Of a stretch of DNA of 64,000 nt, positions 1 through 8,163 are shown in pieces. Source of the DNA: REEB76 sp963774895 (lineage in GTDB: Bacteria > Pseudomonadota > Gammaproteobacteria > Natronospirales > REEB76). The DNA is taken from positions 310,001-374,000 of the forward strand of contig CAVZGN010000003.1 in assembly GCA_963774895.1 (NCBI GenBank). The letters run 5' to 3'. The first letter of the stretch is position 1. Every line of letters starts with the position of its first letter. The notes under the pieces are model-generated. The model saw only the letters and a list, made by a program, of their open reading frames with translations, had not been told where the DNA came from and ran no database searches. The translations under genes and the position numbers were made by a program.

Positions 1-1
1 G

Positions 2-418
2 CTGGATGTGCGCCAGGACGCCCAGGTGGCCACCTTATGCACCCCCATCCATGCACTGGAGGATTACCTGAATCCCAACGTCGTCAAACTGGTGTCTGAT
101 CAGGCCGGAAATGCACTGTATTTTAGCCGCGCACCCATCCCCTGGAACCGCGAAGGCGCAAGCGCAGGGCTGGCGTCACAGCAGCGCTGGCAGGGCGCAC
201 TGCGTCACATCGGCATGTATGCCTACCGGGTGGGCGCCTTGCGGCAGTTGGCGACTACGCCTGCCTGTGAAACAGAACTACTGGAGAAACTCGAACAACT
301 GCGCGCCTTATGGCTGGGCATGAAGATCGCCGTGGATGTGGCGCGCGCTGCCCCTGGACCGGGGGTGGACACGCCCGAGGATCTCAGGCGCGTGGCAGGT
401 CTGCTGGCAGCGGGCTAG
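2..418 (+). CDS. kdsB: 3-deoxy-manno-octulosonate cytidylyltransferase, C-terminal part
   Basis: The reading frame is open to the left edge of the window, so the gene starts upstream and only about the last 138 residues are visible. KdsB activates Kdo with CTP to CMP-Kdo in the cytoplasm for lipid A core assembly. Recognisable family parts are the stretch NPNVVKLVSDQAGNALYFSR followed by PIPW, then RHIGMYAYRVGALRQLA and the C-terminal ELLEKLEQLRALWLGMKI and PGPGVDTPEDLRRV blocks that close KdsB proteins. Identification is from these motifs. The ATG at 8 is internal to the protein. A kdsB-phosphatase-rne neighbourhood is, as far as I recall, seen in other non-enteric gammaproteobacteria. Confidence 0.93.
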   Translation: MDVRQDAQVATLCTPIHALEDYLNPNVVKLVSDQAGNALYFSRAPIPWNREGASAGLASQQRWQGALRHIGMYAYRVGALRQLATTPACETELLEKLEQLRALWLGMKIAVDVARAAPGPGVDTPEDLRRVAGLLAAG

Positions 419-533
419 ATTCAGATGTTGCGACAGCAAAACTGTGTAGACAGTCTCGGCGAGGTAGGATTGCGTGGGTCTTATGTTGCAAGAATTGCAT
501 ATCTTAATCAGACACCTATGAGGTTGCTAAACC

Positions 534-815
534 ATGAATGCGAAAATCTTGATGGCTATCGGCGTGGTCATCGTCGGTCTTTTAGGTTTTCAGATATACC
601 TGCAGCACCATGACGCAGAGAATATCATGGTCTCGCTGGACACCATCCACAGTTCCGTGGATGGTATGACTAATGCGATAAAAGATTCGAACATCGCCAC
701 CAATGAGATTATGAGTACATCAAACTCAAACAAGAATTTACTCAGCATCATCTGTTCAAACACATCCAAAATGACCAATAATGTGGATGGCATGACTCAA
801 TGCAGTCATCCATAG
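534..815 (+). CDS. small single-span membrane protein, unknown function
   Basis: The predicted protein has 93 residues. Residues about 4-23 form a hydrophobic segment (ILMAIGVVIVGLLGFQIYL), followed by a polar tail rich in Ser, Asn, Met and Asp that could form a helix. An N-in or N-anchored membrane topology is likely. A GAGG about ten bases before the ATG can serve as ribosome binding site. I do not recognise a family. It lies between kdsB and the phosphatase gene and is more AT-rich than both. The antisense frame at 590-793 is the competing reading, but it lacks a better start signal. Confidence 0.5.
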   Translation: MNAKILMAIGVVIVGLLGFQIYLQHHDAENIMVSLDTIHSSVDGMTNAIKDSNIATNEIMSTSNSNKNLLSIICSNTSKMTNNVDGMTQCSHP

Positions 816-877
816 CTTCTGGTTATAATCATAATGGCATTGCATATGTCTCTCGGCTTACCGTTAGATTTATGCTA

Positions 878-1414
878 ATGTGCGATGTCGATTTTTCGGT
901 TTTGTTTTGCTGCATGGGCAATATCTGCCGCTCTCCTACGGCCGAGGGCGTATTTAGTAAACTGCATCAGGAACTGGCGCCGCAACTGAGACTGCATATC
1001 GATTCGGCCGGTACCCATGATTACCACGTGGGTCAACCGCCGGACAAGCGTGCCATACTGGCGGCACGCCGGCGCAACATCGATATCGGCGCACACCGTT
1101 GCCGGATGGTGGCGGCCGAAGATTTTCCCAGCTTTGATTACATCCTGGCCATGGACAACTCCAACCTCAGTCAGTTGCAGTTATTGCGGCCAGATGCCAG
1201 CTCCGCCAAATTGTGTCTGCTGCTGGACTTCGCCGAGGATTGCACGCTTACGGAAGTCCCGGATCCCTATTATGGCGGACCCAGAGGCTTCGAACACGTA
1301 TTGGAACTGACGCATCAGGGCGGTCTTGGATTCCTAAAGCATCTTTGCCGGCAGCAGGGCATCAGCCTGCAATTCAAGGATCCCCGGCACGAAAAAAAAC
1401 CTGCCCGTTCATGA
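878..1414 (+). CDS. low-molecular-weight protein tyrosine phosphatase
   Basis: Cytoplasmic phosphatase of the LMW-PTP (Wzb/Etp/YwlE) class. The P-loop CX5R is present near the N terminus (C12-M-G-N-I-C-R18, followed by S-P-T-A-E-G) and the general-acid loop DPYYGG lies near residue 130. From the ATG at 878 the protein has 178 residues, slightly longer than the usual 145-160. The frame can be extended to 800, but the first 26 residues of that form are not family-like, so an ATG at 872 or 878 is preferred. The substrate is unknown: no tyrosine kinase or capsule gene is visible. The stop codon sits inside the hairpin of the rne terminator on the other strand. Confidence 0.9.
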   Translation: MCDVDFSVLFCCMGNICRSPTAEGVFSKLHQELAPQLRLHIDSAGTHDYHVGQPPDKRAILAARRRNIDIGAHRCRMVAAEDFPSFDYILAMDNSNLSQLQLLRPDASSAKLCLLLDFAEDCTLTEVPDPYYGGPRGFEHVLELTHQGGLGFLKHLCRQQGISLQFKDPRHEKKPARS

Positions 1415-1426
1415 AACGGGCAGGTT
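1392..1426 (-). terminator. intrinsic terminator of rne
   Basis: A perfect 12-bp inverted repeat, AACCTGCCCGTT at 1398-1409 and AACGGGCAGGTT at 1415-1426, encloses a 5-base loop. On the minus strand it is followed by a run of eight T (A run at 1392-1399 on plus). That is the layout of a Rho-independent terminator for the leftward gene rne, which stops about 80 bases earlier. It overlaps the last codons and the stop of the phosphatase gene. On the plus strand the hairpin has no T-tract. Confidence 0.85.
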
Positions 1427-1470
1427 GATTATCGATGACAGTAATCTCAAAAATGAAAGCATTTCTTGAG

Positions 1471-1493
1471 TCCCTCCCCCGGAGGGAGAGGGG
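1471..1493. repeat. dispersed palindromic repeat, copy 1 (partial)
   Basis: CCCTCCCCC/GGAGGGAGAGGGG at 1472-1493 matches the hairpin core of the CCCTCTCCC...GGGAGAGGG family seen elsewhere in the window. It lies between the rne stop and its terminator and lacks the outer GGTGAGGG end, so it is a short or decayed copy. Confidence 0.55.
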
Positions 1494-1508
1494 ATATTGT
1501 GACGACAT

Positions 1509-4118
1509 TTAGTCCGAGTGTGAATCGGTGTCGGCAGTCTGGGGTTTGGACTCGCCTTTATCCACAACCGGCGTATCGCCCTGTTCGCGGGCGCGGAACA
1601 GCGGGATGGTGGGATCCTCACGCTTGGTCTCTATTTGTGCGGTCTCGACGCGCGCAGTCTCTATCCGAGTTTTCTCCACGCGCGGCGATTCTGGCCGCGG
1701 TGACTCTGCGCCCATAGTTTCGATCCTCGGAGTTTCCACGCGTGGTGTTTCAATAGGAGCTGTCTCCACGGCCTTTGCTGACGGCACATAGACGGATTTA
1801 GTTTCCACCTGCGTCAGCATCGGCGGCACAGGCGCCGGGCCTTGCAATTGGGACGGTGGAACTCCGGTGAAGTTCGGGATCGTATCCGAGCGGCTCTGCG
1901 TCGGGTTGTCTTCCGTAGCTGCCGGCCGATTGGCGGAATCCTTGCCACCTTCATAACGGCGCCGGCGGCGTCCTCCACGGCGGCCGCGGCGCGTGCTGCG
2001 GCCGCGGTTACCCTGACTCTTGTCGCGTTCCTGTGGGCGGTTTTCACTCTCCGGTGTGTGCGGTTGTGCAATATTCATGGGCAGCATGTTGGCAATCTCG
2101 TGCGCCACGGGCGCCAGTGGTTGAGTGCGTTCGGCAACTGGCGTTGGACGTTGTGGCTGCTGCGGTCGTTCTTGCGGGCGCTCTTGAGGGCGTGGCTGCG
2201 GACGTTCCTGCGCACGCTGCTGGGAACGCTCCTGCAGATAGGGCTGGGTACGTTCCTGGGTACGTGGTTGATTACGGCTTTGTCCCTGGGTGCGCTGCTG
2301 ATGGCTGTCGCGCTCATGCCTTCGCGGAACCGATTGTCCATGGCGGTTGCGATCCCGCCCGCGGTCACGATCCTGCCGGTATTCCTGTTGCGGACGCTGC
2401 GGCCGTGGGGGCGGACTGGCGAGAAGGTTTTCTCCACTGCCGAACAGCGTGCGCCACAGGCGCGTGAAGATTCCGGGTGTGTATATGCTTTCCACGCGCG
2501 AGGGCGGCGCTGGTTTTGCAGGTGCGATGCTTTTCACCGCCGGTTCTTCCGGTGGCTCAAGCTTGATTATTGCACCTGGCAACGGGGCCGGCGCAGATTC
2601 GGTCACCAGTTTGTAGCTGGTGGTGGTCGCTCCCGGTTGCTGCAGCTCGTCATCGCGCAAGCGTTGGATGTCGTAGCGCGGCGAATCCATGTGCGGATTC
2701 GGCACCAGCACCACGCTTACACCGCAGCGTTTTTCCACTTCGGAGATGATCGGGCGTTTTTCATTCAGCAGGAAGGTCGCCACGTCCAGCGGCAGCTGCG
2801 CCACCACGCGTGAAGTACGTTCCTTCATGGCTTCTTCTTCGATGAGTCGCAGCACCGAGAGTGACAGGGACTCGATGCCGCGGATATGGCCTTCGCCGTT
2901 GCAACGCGGGCACACTACCTGGGTGGATTCGCCCAGGGAAGGCCGCAAGCGCTGGCGCGACATCTCCAGCAGGCCGAAGCGCGACAACCGGCCGACCTGG
3001 ACGCGCGCACGGTCGACTTTCAATGCATCGCGCAGCCGGTCTTCCACTTCGCGCTGGTTCTTCTGCGAACTCATGTCGATGAAATCAATGACGATCAGAC
3101 CACCCAGGTCGCGCAACCGCAGCTGGCGCGCTACCTCATCGGCGGCTTCCAGGTTGGTGCGCAAGGCGGTCTCCTCGATGTCGCCGCCCTTGGTGGCGCG
3201 TGAGGAGTTCACGTCGATAGCCACCAGCGCTTCCGTGTGGTCGATGACCACGGCGCCGCCCGAGGGCAGGCGCACGTCGCGACCGAAAGCCGCCTCGATC
3301 TGGCTCTCGATCTGATAGCGGGTGAACAGCGGCACTTTGTCCTCGTAATGCTTCAGCTTGCCGAGGCTCTGCGGCATGATCTGTTCCATGAAGTGGCGTG
3401 CTTCCTCGTACATCTTGGCGTCGTCCACCAGGATCTCGCCCACATCCGTGCGCAGGTAATCACGCAGCGCGCGGATAATGACGTTGCTCTCCTGATAGAT
3501 GAGGAAAGGCGCGGGCCGCCCCACGGAAGCCTTCTCGATGGCTTCCCAGACCTGGATGAGGTAATCCAGGTCCCATTGCAGTTCTTCCACGCTGCGGCCG
3601 ACGCCAGCAGTGCGGATGATTATGCCCATGCTGTCGGGCATGCGCAGGGCCGCTAGCGCTTCGCGCAGCTCATCCCGGTCGTCGCCTTCCACGCGGCGCG
3701 AGACGCCGCCGGCGCGTGGGTTGTTCGGCATGAGCACCAGGAAACGTCCCGCCAGGCTGATGAACGTAGTCAGGGCCGCGCCCTTGTTGCCGCGCTCCTC
3801 CTTGTCCACCTGCACCACCAGTTCCTGGCCTTCCTGCAGTAGTTCACGGATATTGAGGCGCCCGGAGAGATCGGTGCCGGATTTGAAATATATCCGGGAG
3901 ATTTCCTTCAGCGGCAGGAAGCCGTGGCGTTCGGAACCGTAGTCCACGAAACAGGCTTCCAGACTGGGCTCGATGCGGGTGATCTTGCCCTTGTAGATAT
4001 TGGCTTTTTTCTGCTCGCGGGACGGGACTTCGATGTCCAGGTCGTAGATTTTCTGGCCGTCCACCATGGCCACGCGCAACTCTTCCGGTTGAGTTGCATT
4101 CACCAGCATTCTTTTCAT
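1509..4118 (-). CDS. rne: ribonuclease E
   Basis: Essential endoribonuclease that starts mRNA decay and processes rRNA and tRNA; in relatives it scaffolds the RNA degradosome on the membrane. The 869-residue protein has the S1 RNA-binding domain (about 37-120) and a DNase I-like catalytic domain with the metal ligands D302 (IDVNSS) and D345 (IDFIDM), equivalent to D303 and D346 of E. coli. The zinc-link CPRC is at 403-406. The tail from about residue 520 is disordered: an Arg/Gln-rich stretch of QERxQ-like repeats, an Arg-rich patch (GRSTRRGRRGGRRRRR), and a repeated (V/I)ET-(P/A)-R segment near the end. A long leader of at least 250 bases precedes it, as in E. coli, where rne regulates its own mRNA. 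Confidence 0.97.
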   Translation of the reverse strand: MKRMLVNATQPEELRVAMVDGQKIYDLDIEVPSREQKKANIYKGKITRIEPSLEACFVDYGSERHGFLPLKEISRIYFKSGTDLSGRLNIRELLQEGQELVVQVDKEERGNKGAALTTFISLAGRFLVLMPNNPRAGGVSRRVEGDDRDELREALAALRMPDSMGIIIRTAGVGRSVEELQWDLDYLIQVWEAIEKASVGRPAPFLIYQESNVIIRALRDYLRTDVGEILVDDAKMYEEARHFMEQIMPQSLGKLKHYEDKVPLFTRYQIESQIEAAFGRDVRLPSGGAVVIDHTEALVAIDVNSSRATKGGDIEETALRTNLEAADEVARQLRLRDLGGLIVIDFIDMSSQKNQREVEDRLRDALKVDRARVQVGRLSRFGLLEMSRQRLRPSLGESTQVVCPRCNGEGHIRGIESLSLSVLRLIEEEAMKERTSRVVAQLPLDVATFLLNEKRPIISEVEKRCGVSVVLVPNPHMDSPRYDIQRLRDDELQQPGATTTSYKLVTESAPAPLPGAIIKLEPPEEPAVKSIAPAKPAPPSRVESIYTPGIFTRLWRTLFGSGENLLASPPPRPQRPQQEYRQDRDRGRDRNRHGQSVPRRHERDSHQQRTQGQSRNQPRTQERTQPYLQERSQQRAQERPQPRPQERPQERPQQPQRPTPVAERTQPLAPVAHEIANMLPMNIAQPHTPESENRPQERDKSQGNRGRSTRRGRRGGRRRRRYEGGKDSANRPAATEDNPTQSRSDTIPNFTGVPPSQLQGPAPVPPMLTQVETKSVYVPSAKAVETAPIETPRVETPRIETMGAESPRPESPRVEKTRIETARVETAQIETKREDPTIPLFRAREQGDTPVVDKGESKPQTADTDSHSD

Positions 4119-4528
4119 GTTGTTTCTCGCAGACGCTCAACCACGGTCTGCGCAGGATCACGTTAGGCCGAACGGCCCTCAGGCGGGATTTCAGAACTCC
4201 AAAAACAGGGCGCCGCGCGGGGCGCAGCAGCCGAATAAACCCAACCTAGGCAGCAACTCGGCGCGTCGTGACCATGCGGCAAGCATGGGAGCGCAGTCCT
4301 AACGGCGCTCAAACCCGGTCAATCAGTCCGGCGACGTCGTTTAAACACGGGGCCGCTGCGGTTAACACGGCAACCCCACCTATATAAACCTTGTGAAACC
4401 TTAGATGAAGGCTTCTTCAGGCGGCGGCGCATGGCTGCATTTATCACAGCCCGGTCACCTGTCGGGTACTATAACAGCGAAACGCGATACCCACAACGAC
4501 CCGAACGCCATTATTTTCAGGAACTTAA
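4119..4528. promoter_or_regulatory. divergent region: rne leader and rluC upstream region
   Basis: This gene-free stretch separates the divergently transcribed rne and rluC. It is very GC-rich near rne and holds several hairpin-prone blocks, for example GGCGCC and GGGCGC around 4209-4225. A TATATA at 4381-4386 could be a -10 box for rne and would give a leader of about 255 bases. In E. coli, RNase E controls its own mRNA through such a long leader; conservation here is inferred only from length and position. For rluC, TATAAC at 4470-4475 is a possible -10 box without a good -35. Confidence 0.4.
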
Positions 4529-5482
4529 GTGGAAGACCTCAGTCCCAAGGCCCGGCGTCTCGCCATCGATACGGAACAGGCGCAGCAGCGCCTGGACAAT
4601 TTCCTGTTTCGCGAACTCAAGGGGGTGCCCAAGGGACATGTGTACCGTCTGTTGCGCACTGGTCAGGTGCGGGTCAACGGCCGGCGCGTCAAGCCAGACT
4701 ACCGGCTGGCGAGCGGCGATGAGGTACGTATACCTCCGGTGCGTCAGGCGGAGACCCCGCCACCGGCGCGTCCCGGAAGCCGCCAATTGGCGGCATTGCG
4801 GGACGCCATCCTGTTTGAAGACGATCATGTGCTGGTGATCAACAAGCCCGCCGGCATGGCGGTGCATGGCGGCAGCGGCGTCAGTTTCGGAGTCATCGAG
4901 GCTTTGCGAAACCTGTGGCCGGAACAGCGCATCCTGGAGTTGGTGCATCGACTCGACCGTGACACCAGCGGTTGCCTACTGGTCGCCAAGAAGCGCAGTG
5001 CCTTGCGATTGCTGCATACAGCATTACGCGAGGGTGCGGTCGAAAAACATTATCTGGCATTGTTGGCGGGCCGCTGGTCCGGCGGCGAGCGGCGGGTACG
5101 GCTGGCACTCGAGAAGAATGTTCTACAGAGCGGCGAACGTCGGGTGCGGGCAGCGGAGGCGGGCAAGCCGGCGGAAACCTTGTTCAAGCCACTGCAGGTG
5201 TTCAAGGATGCAACGCTGGTGGATGTGAGCATCATGACAGGTCGCACCCACCAGATCCGTGTACACGCCGCCCATCTGAAACACCCAGTCGCGGGTGACG
5301 ATAAATACGGAGACCGGCAAGCCAACCGTAGCTTCCGCAGTCTGGGCCTGAAACGCATGTTCCTGCATGCCCGGAGCCTGGGTTTCACACATCCGCTAAC
5401 CGGTGAGGCGCTGCGGGTGAATGCACCGCTGGATGACAATCTGAAAAGCGTGCTGGAGCTCCTGGGAAAAAAACATGCTTAA
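4529..5482 (+). CDS. rluC: 23S rRNA pseudouridine synthase RluC
   Basis: The enzyme isomerises uridines 955, 2504 and 2580 (E. coli numbering) of 23S rRNA. The 317-residue protein has an N-terminal S4 RNA-binding domain (about 18-80) and a RluA-family catalytic domain. The catalytic motif HRLDRDTSG is at 140-148, with the nucleophilic aspartate at D143, followed by the GRTHQIRVHAAHLKHPVAGDDKYG-type block near 240-260. Translation starts with GTG at 4529. Location next to rne is the same as in E. coli and supports RluC rather than RluD. It ends four bases inside the convergent Maf gene. Confidence 0.93.
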   Translation: MEDLSPKARRLAIDTEQAQQRLDNFLFRELKGVPKGHVYRLLRTGQVRVNGRRVKPDYRLASGDEVRIPPVRQAETPPPARPGSRQLAALRDAILFEDDHVLVINKPAGMAVHGGSGVSFGVIEALRNLWPEQRILELVHRLDRDTSGCLLVAKKRSALRLLHTALREGAVEKHYLALLAGRWSGGERRVRLALEKNVLQSGERRVRAAEAGKPAETLFKPLQVFKDATLVDVSIMTGRTHQIRVHAAHLKHPVAGDDKYGDRQANRSFRSLGLKRMFLHARSLGFTHPLTGEALRVNAPLDDNLKSVLELLGKKHA

Positions 5483-6069
5483 GGCAGGTGTAGTCCGCAG
5501 TCACGCAGTAACCGGCACAGCCCTATCAGGGGCAGGCCGATCAATGCCGTTGGGTCGTCCGATTCGATGGCATCCAACAGGCTGATACCCAGTCCCTCGG
5601 ATTTGAAACTGCCAGCGCAGTCGTAAGGCTGTTCTACCTGCAGATAACGCTCGATCTCCGTCGCGTTCAGCAACCGATAACGTACATAGGTGATGTCCTG
5701 ATGTTCATGGCGCTGCTGACTGCGCGTATCCAGCACACACACGGCGGTATAAAAACTCACCCTGCGTCCGGAGACCATGGTGAGTTGCGCGGCCGCGCGC
5801 GCATGGTTGCGGGGCTTGCCGAGTATCGTGCCGTCGAATACCGCTACCTGGTCCGAACCTATCACCAGACTGTTAGGATGACGCGCCGCAACCGCCTGTG
5901 CTTTGGAAAGTGCCAGACGTTTTGCCAGGTCATCGGCTCGTTCATGCGGTTGGCTGGATTCATCCACCTGGGAGGGATCACAGATGAACTTCGCTGTCAG
6001 ACGTTCAAGCAGCAGGCGACGGTAAGGCGAAGTGGAGGCGAGTACCAATGGCATGGGTGTTCTCATCAA
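5479..6069 (-). CDS. Maf-family nucleoside triphosphate pyrophosphatase (YceF type)
   Basis: House-cleaning pyrophosphatase; the YceF branch hydrolyses 7-methyl-GTP. The 196-residue protein starts with the Maf signature LVLASTSPYRRLLLERL (residues 8-24) and carries the conserved VIGSDQVAV loop near residue 70, K-P near 85, and SFKSEGLG near 155-162. The YceF assignment rests on the signature and on the rluC-yceF-yceD-rpmF-plsX-fabH order known from E. coli. It is transcribed leftward, convergent with rluC (4-base overlap) and divergent from yceD. Confidence 0.88.
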   Translation of the reverse strand: MMRTPMPLVLASTSPYRRLLLERLTAKFICDPSQVDESSQPHERADDLAKRLALSKAQAVAARHPNSLVIGSDQVAVFDGTILGKPRNHARAAAQLTMVSGRRVSFYTAVCVLDTRSQQRHEHQDITYVRYRLLNATEIERYLQVEQPYDCAGSFKSEGLGISLLDAIESDDPTALIGLPLIGLCRLLRDCGLHLP

Positions 6070-6157
6070 TTACCGGCTGGGCGCGGAGGTTGCATAACCG
6101 CCGACGGTTAATAAACTCCAAGCACTAATAAAAACAAGGGCTTGGAGCAATTTTCTT

Positions 6158-6186
6158 TTGACAAGCCTATAAGCGGTACGTATCAT
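6158..6186 (+). promoter_or_regulatory. strong sigma-70-type promoter for yceD-rpmF-plsX-fabH
   Basis: TTGACA at 6158-6163 and TATCAT at 6181-6186 are separated by exactly 17 bases, giving a perfect -35 box, a 5/6 -10 box and ideal spacing. Transcription would begin at about 6192-6196, at or within a few bases of the ATG at 6196, so the mRNA would be leaderless or nearly so. The promoter lies in the maf-yceD divergent region. Confidence 0.75.
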
Positions 6187-6195
6187 ACCGCGCCT

Positions 6196-6714
6196 ATGTC
6201 AGGCGCTCCTGGAGAGTATCTGGACCTGACCGGGGCCAGCCACCAGCCTGTCCGGTGGACGGGTAGTATAAGCATTGCTGCATTGCCCAGGCTCGCTGAC
6301 GCAGTTGCCGATACCAGGGGCTTGGCGAGTGCCGAACTGCAGGTCCTGCATGACGGCGGACAGATCAGCGTGCAGGGCAAGGTTGAAGCGAATCTTATAC
6401 TGACATGCCAGCGTTGTTTCGGGAACCTTCGGTTTCCGGTCAAGGCGGCTTTCAATCTTGCCTGGGTACGCAGTGAAAAAGAGGCGACTGGATTAGCGGA
6501 TGCATATGAGCCGCTGATATCCGACACCGGCCGGGTGAAGCTCACGGAGCTCATCGAGGACGAGCTGCTGTTGGCATTGCCGATGTCCGCATTGCACGCG
6601 TCGCCACAGGAATGCGGCAACGGAGTGCGCGGCACATCACGACAGTCGGTCACGGACGCGAAAACAACACGGCGCAAACCGTTTGCGGCTCTGGAGGTCC
6701 TAAAACGCCGCTGA
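6196..6714 (+). CDS. yceD: YceD/DUF177 family protein
   Basis: YceD is a conserved protein encoded just upstream of rpmF and linked to 23S rRNA accumulation. From ATG 6196 it has 172 residues, matching the 173 of E. coli YceD. It carries the conserved LxCQRC motif (TCQRC near residues 70-74), AYEPL near 103-107, and the acidic ELIEDELLLALP segment. A TTG at 6142 would add 18 residues but lies upstream of the predicted transcription start, so I prefer 6196. There is no Shine-Dalgarno sequence before 6196, in keeping with a leaderless start. The C-terminal half is more basic and less conserved than usual. Confidence 0.88.
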   Translation: MSGAPGEYLDLTGASHQPVRWTGSISIAALPRLADAVADTRGLASAELQVLHDGGQISVQGKVEANLILTCQRCFGNLRFPVKAAFNLAWVRSEKEATGLADAYEPLISDTGRVKLTELIEDELLLALPMSALHASPQECGNGVRGTSRQSVTDAKTTRRKPFAALEVLKRR

Positions 6715-6815
6715 CGATCGATTGGATATTGGCGGAATGCCAATAATTAATTTGTGCAGATTGTCTGCGGATAACCTGCTGTTACACAACGAAACATTAT
6801 AATCAGGAGTTCATC

Positions 6816-6998
6816 ATGGCTGTCCAGAAAAGTCGCGTATCACCATCCCGTCGTGGCCAGCGCCGCTCCCATGACGCGCTCCAGGGGCCGACGTTGTCCG
6901 TCGACAAGACCAGCAGCGAGACCCATCGCCGGCATCATATAGGCGCTGATGGTCATTATCGCGGCAAGAAGATCTTGAACATCGCTCAAAAAGATTGA
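6816..6998 (+). CDS. rpmF: 50S ribosomal protein L32
   Basis: The 60-residue basic protein begins MAVQKSRVSPSRRGQRRSHD and continues with LQGPTLSVD and HRRHHIGADGHYRGKK, diagnostic of L32. It has no zinc-binding cysteines, as is normal for the proteobacterial form. AGGAG at 6805-6809 gives a good ribosome binding site. It sits in the usual place between yceD and plsX, linking ribosome synthesis to phospholipid and fatty acid synthesis in one transcription unit. Confidence 0.97.
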   Translation: MAVQKSRVSPSRRGQRRSHDALQGPTLSVDKTSSETHRRHHIGADGHYRGKKILNIAQKD

Positions 6999-7125
6999 GC
7001 ACGTTGTAGCTACAAATCATCGCAGCAAGCTTTTGTTTTGCTGATACCCGATGCCCCGCGATGGATGCAGAGATACTGATGCGTCGGCATACTAGGCGAG
7101 GGCGCACAGCTTTCATACCCGTAGC

Positions 7126-8163
7126 ATGAACAACACTATCGTCACGATCGCACTTGACGCGATGGGCGGTGATCACGGCCCAAGCGTTGTGGTATCGGCT
7201 GCCGTGACCATGCTGCATAAAAATCCATTCCTGCATATCATCCTGGTTGGGAAACCCGAAGTTTTGGAACCGATGACACAGCGGCATCATGTGGTATTCT
7301 GTGCACGTCTGGAAATCGTGCCGGCTTCCCAGTTGGTGCTCATGGATGAACATCCTTCCCAGGCACTGCGCGGCAAGAAAGATTCCTCCATGCGCGTGGC
7401 CATAAACCTGGTGAAGTCGGGCAGGGCTGATGCCTGCGTGAGCGCCGGGAACACCGGCGCGCTCATGGCCACGGCCCGTTTCGTGCTCAAGACGGTTCCC
7501 GGTATCGACCGTCCGGCGATCTGCGCGTTGATCCCTTCGCATGGCGGGCATACGCATATGCTGGATCTTGGCGCCAACGCCGATTCGACTCCGGATCAGC
7601 TGTTCCAATTCGGCGTCATGGGCTCAGCACTGGCGAGTTCGGTCTATCATATCCAGGCACCGCGCGTGGGCCTGCTGAATATCGGCGAAGAAGAAATCAA
7701 GGGTATCGAGAAGGTGCGTGAAGCCGCCAAGCTGTTCAGTGCCAGCCATCTAAACTACATCGGGTTCGTGGAAGGCAATGACATCTTTTCGAAAGACGTG
7801 GACGTGGTGGTCACCGATGGTTTCGTCGGGAATGTCTCCCTCAAGACCATGGAGGGGCTTGCCAAGATGATCAGCCAGTATATCCGCGAGGAATTCCGGC
7901 GTACCGCATTCACTCGGCTGCTGGCTTTCATGGCGCTGCCGGTGCTACGTGCGCTCAAACGCCGCCTGGATCCGCGCCATTACAACGGCGCGAGCCTGCT
8001 GGGTCTCAAAGGCGTGGTGGTGAAGAGTCACGGCGGCTCCGATAGCGTGTCCTATGCGAGCGCCATCCGCATCGCCATCCTCGAGGTCCAGAACCAGGTG
8101 CCGCAACGCATCAGCCGGCTGATGGAGCAGCAACTTTCTCAACCACAGGTAACCGGCGCATGA
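7126..8163 (+). CDS. plsX: phosphate acyltransferase PlsX
   Basis: PlsX converts acyl-ACP and phosphate to acyl-phosphate, the acyl donor for PlsY in phosphatidic acid synthesis, at the inner face of the membrane. The 345-residue protein starts with the family signature IALDAMGGDHGP (residues 8-19), then has SAGNTGALMA near 106-115 and the VVTDGFVGNVSLKTMEG block near 226-242. It is separated from rpmF by 127 bases without a gene and overlaps fabH by four bases (ATGA), indicating translational coupling. Confidence 0.96.
   Translation: MNNTIVTIALDAMGGDHGPSVVVSAAVTMLHKNPFLHIILVGKPEVLEPMTQRHHVVFCARLEIVPASQLVLMDEHPSQALRGKKDSSMRVAINLVKSGRADACVSAGNTGALMATARFVLKTVPGIDRPAICALIPSHGGHTHMLDLGANADSTPDQLFQFGVMGSALASSVYHIQAPRVGLLNIGEEEIKGIEKVREAAKLFSASHLNYIGFVEGNDIFSKDVDVVVTDGFVGNVSLKTMEGLAKMISQYIREEFRRTAFTRLLAFMALPVLRALKRRLDPRHYNGASLLGLKGVVVKSHGGSDSVSYASAIRIAILEVQNQVPQRISRLMEQQLSQPQVTGA

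Noticed and set aside
1842..2813. Long plus-strand frame opposite rne
   Set aside because: It is antisense to the Arg/Gln/Pro-rich tail of RNase E; the composition (Arg, Trp, Cys rich) is that of a shadow frame and there is no start signal.
6798..6803. TATAAT before rpmF as an own promoter
   Set aside because: It overlaps the ribosome binding site region and has no -35 box at the right distance; the gene is probably read from the yceD promoter.
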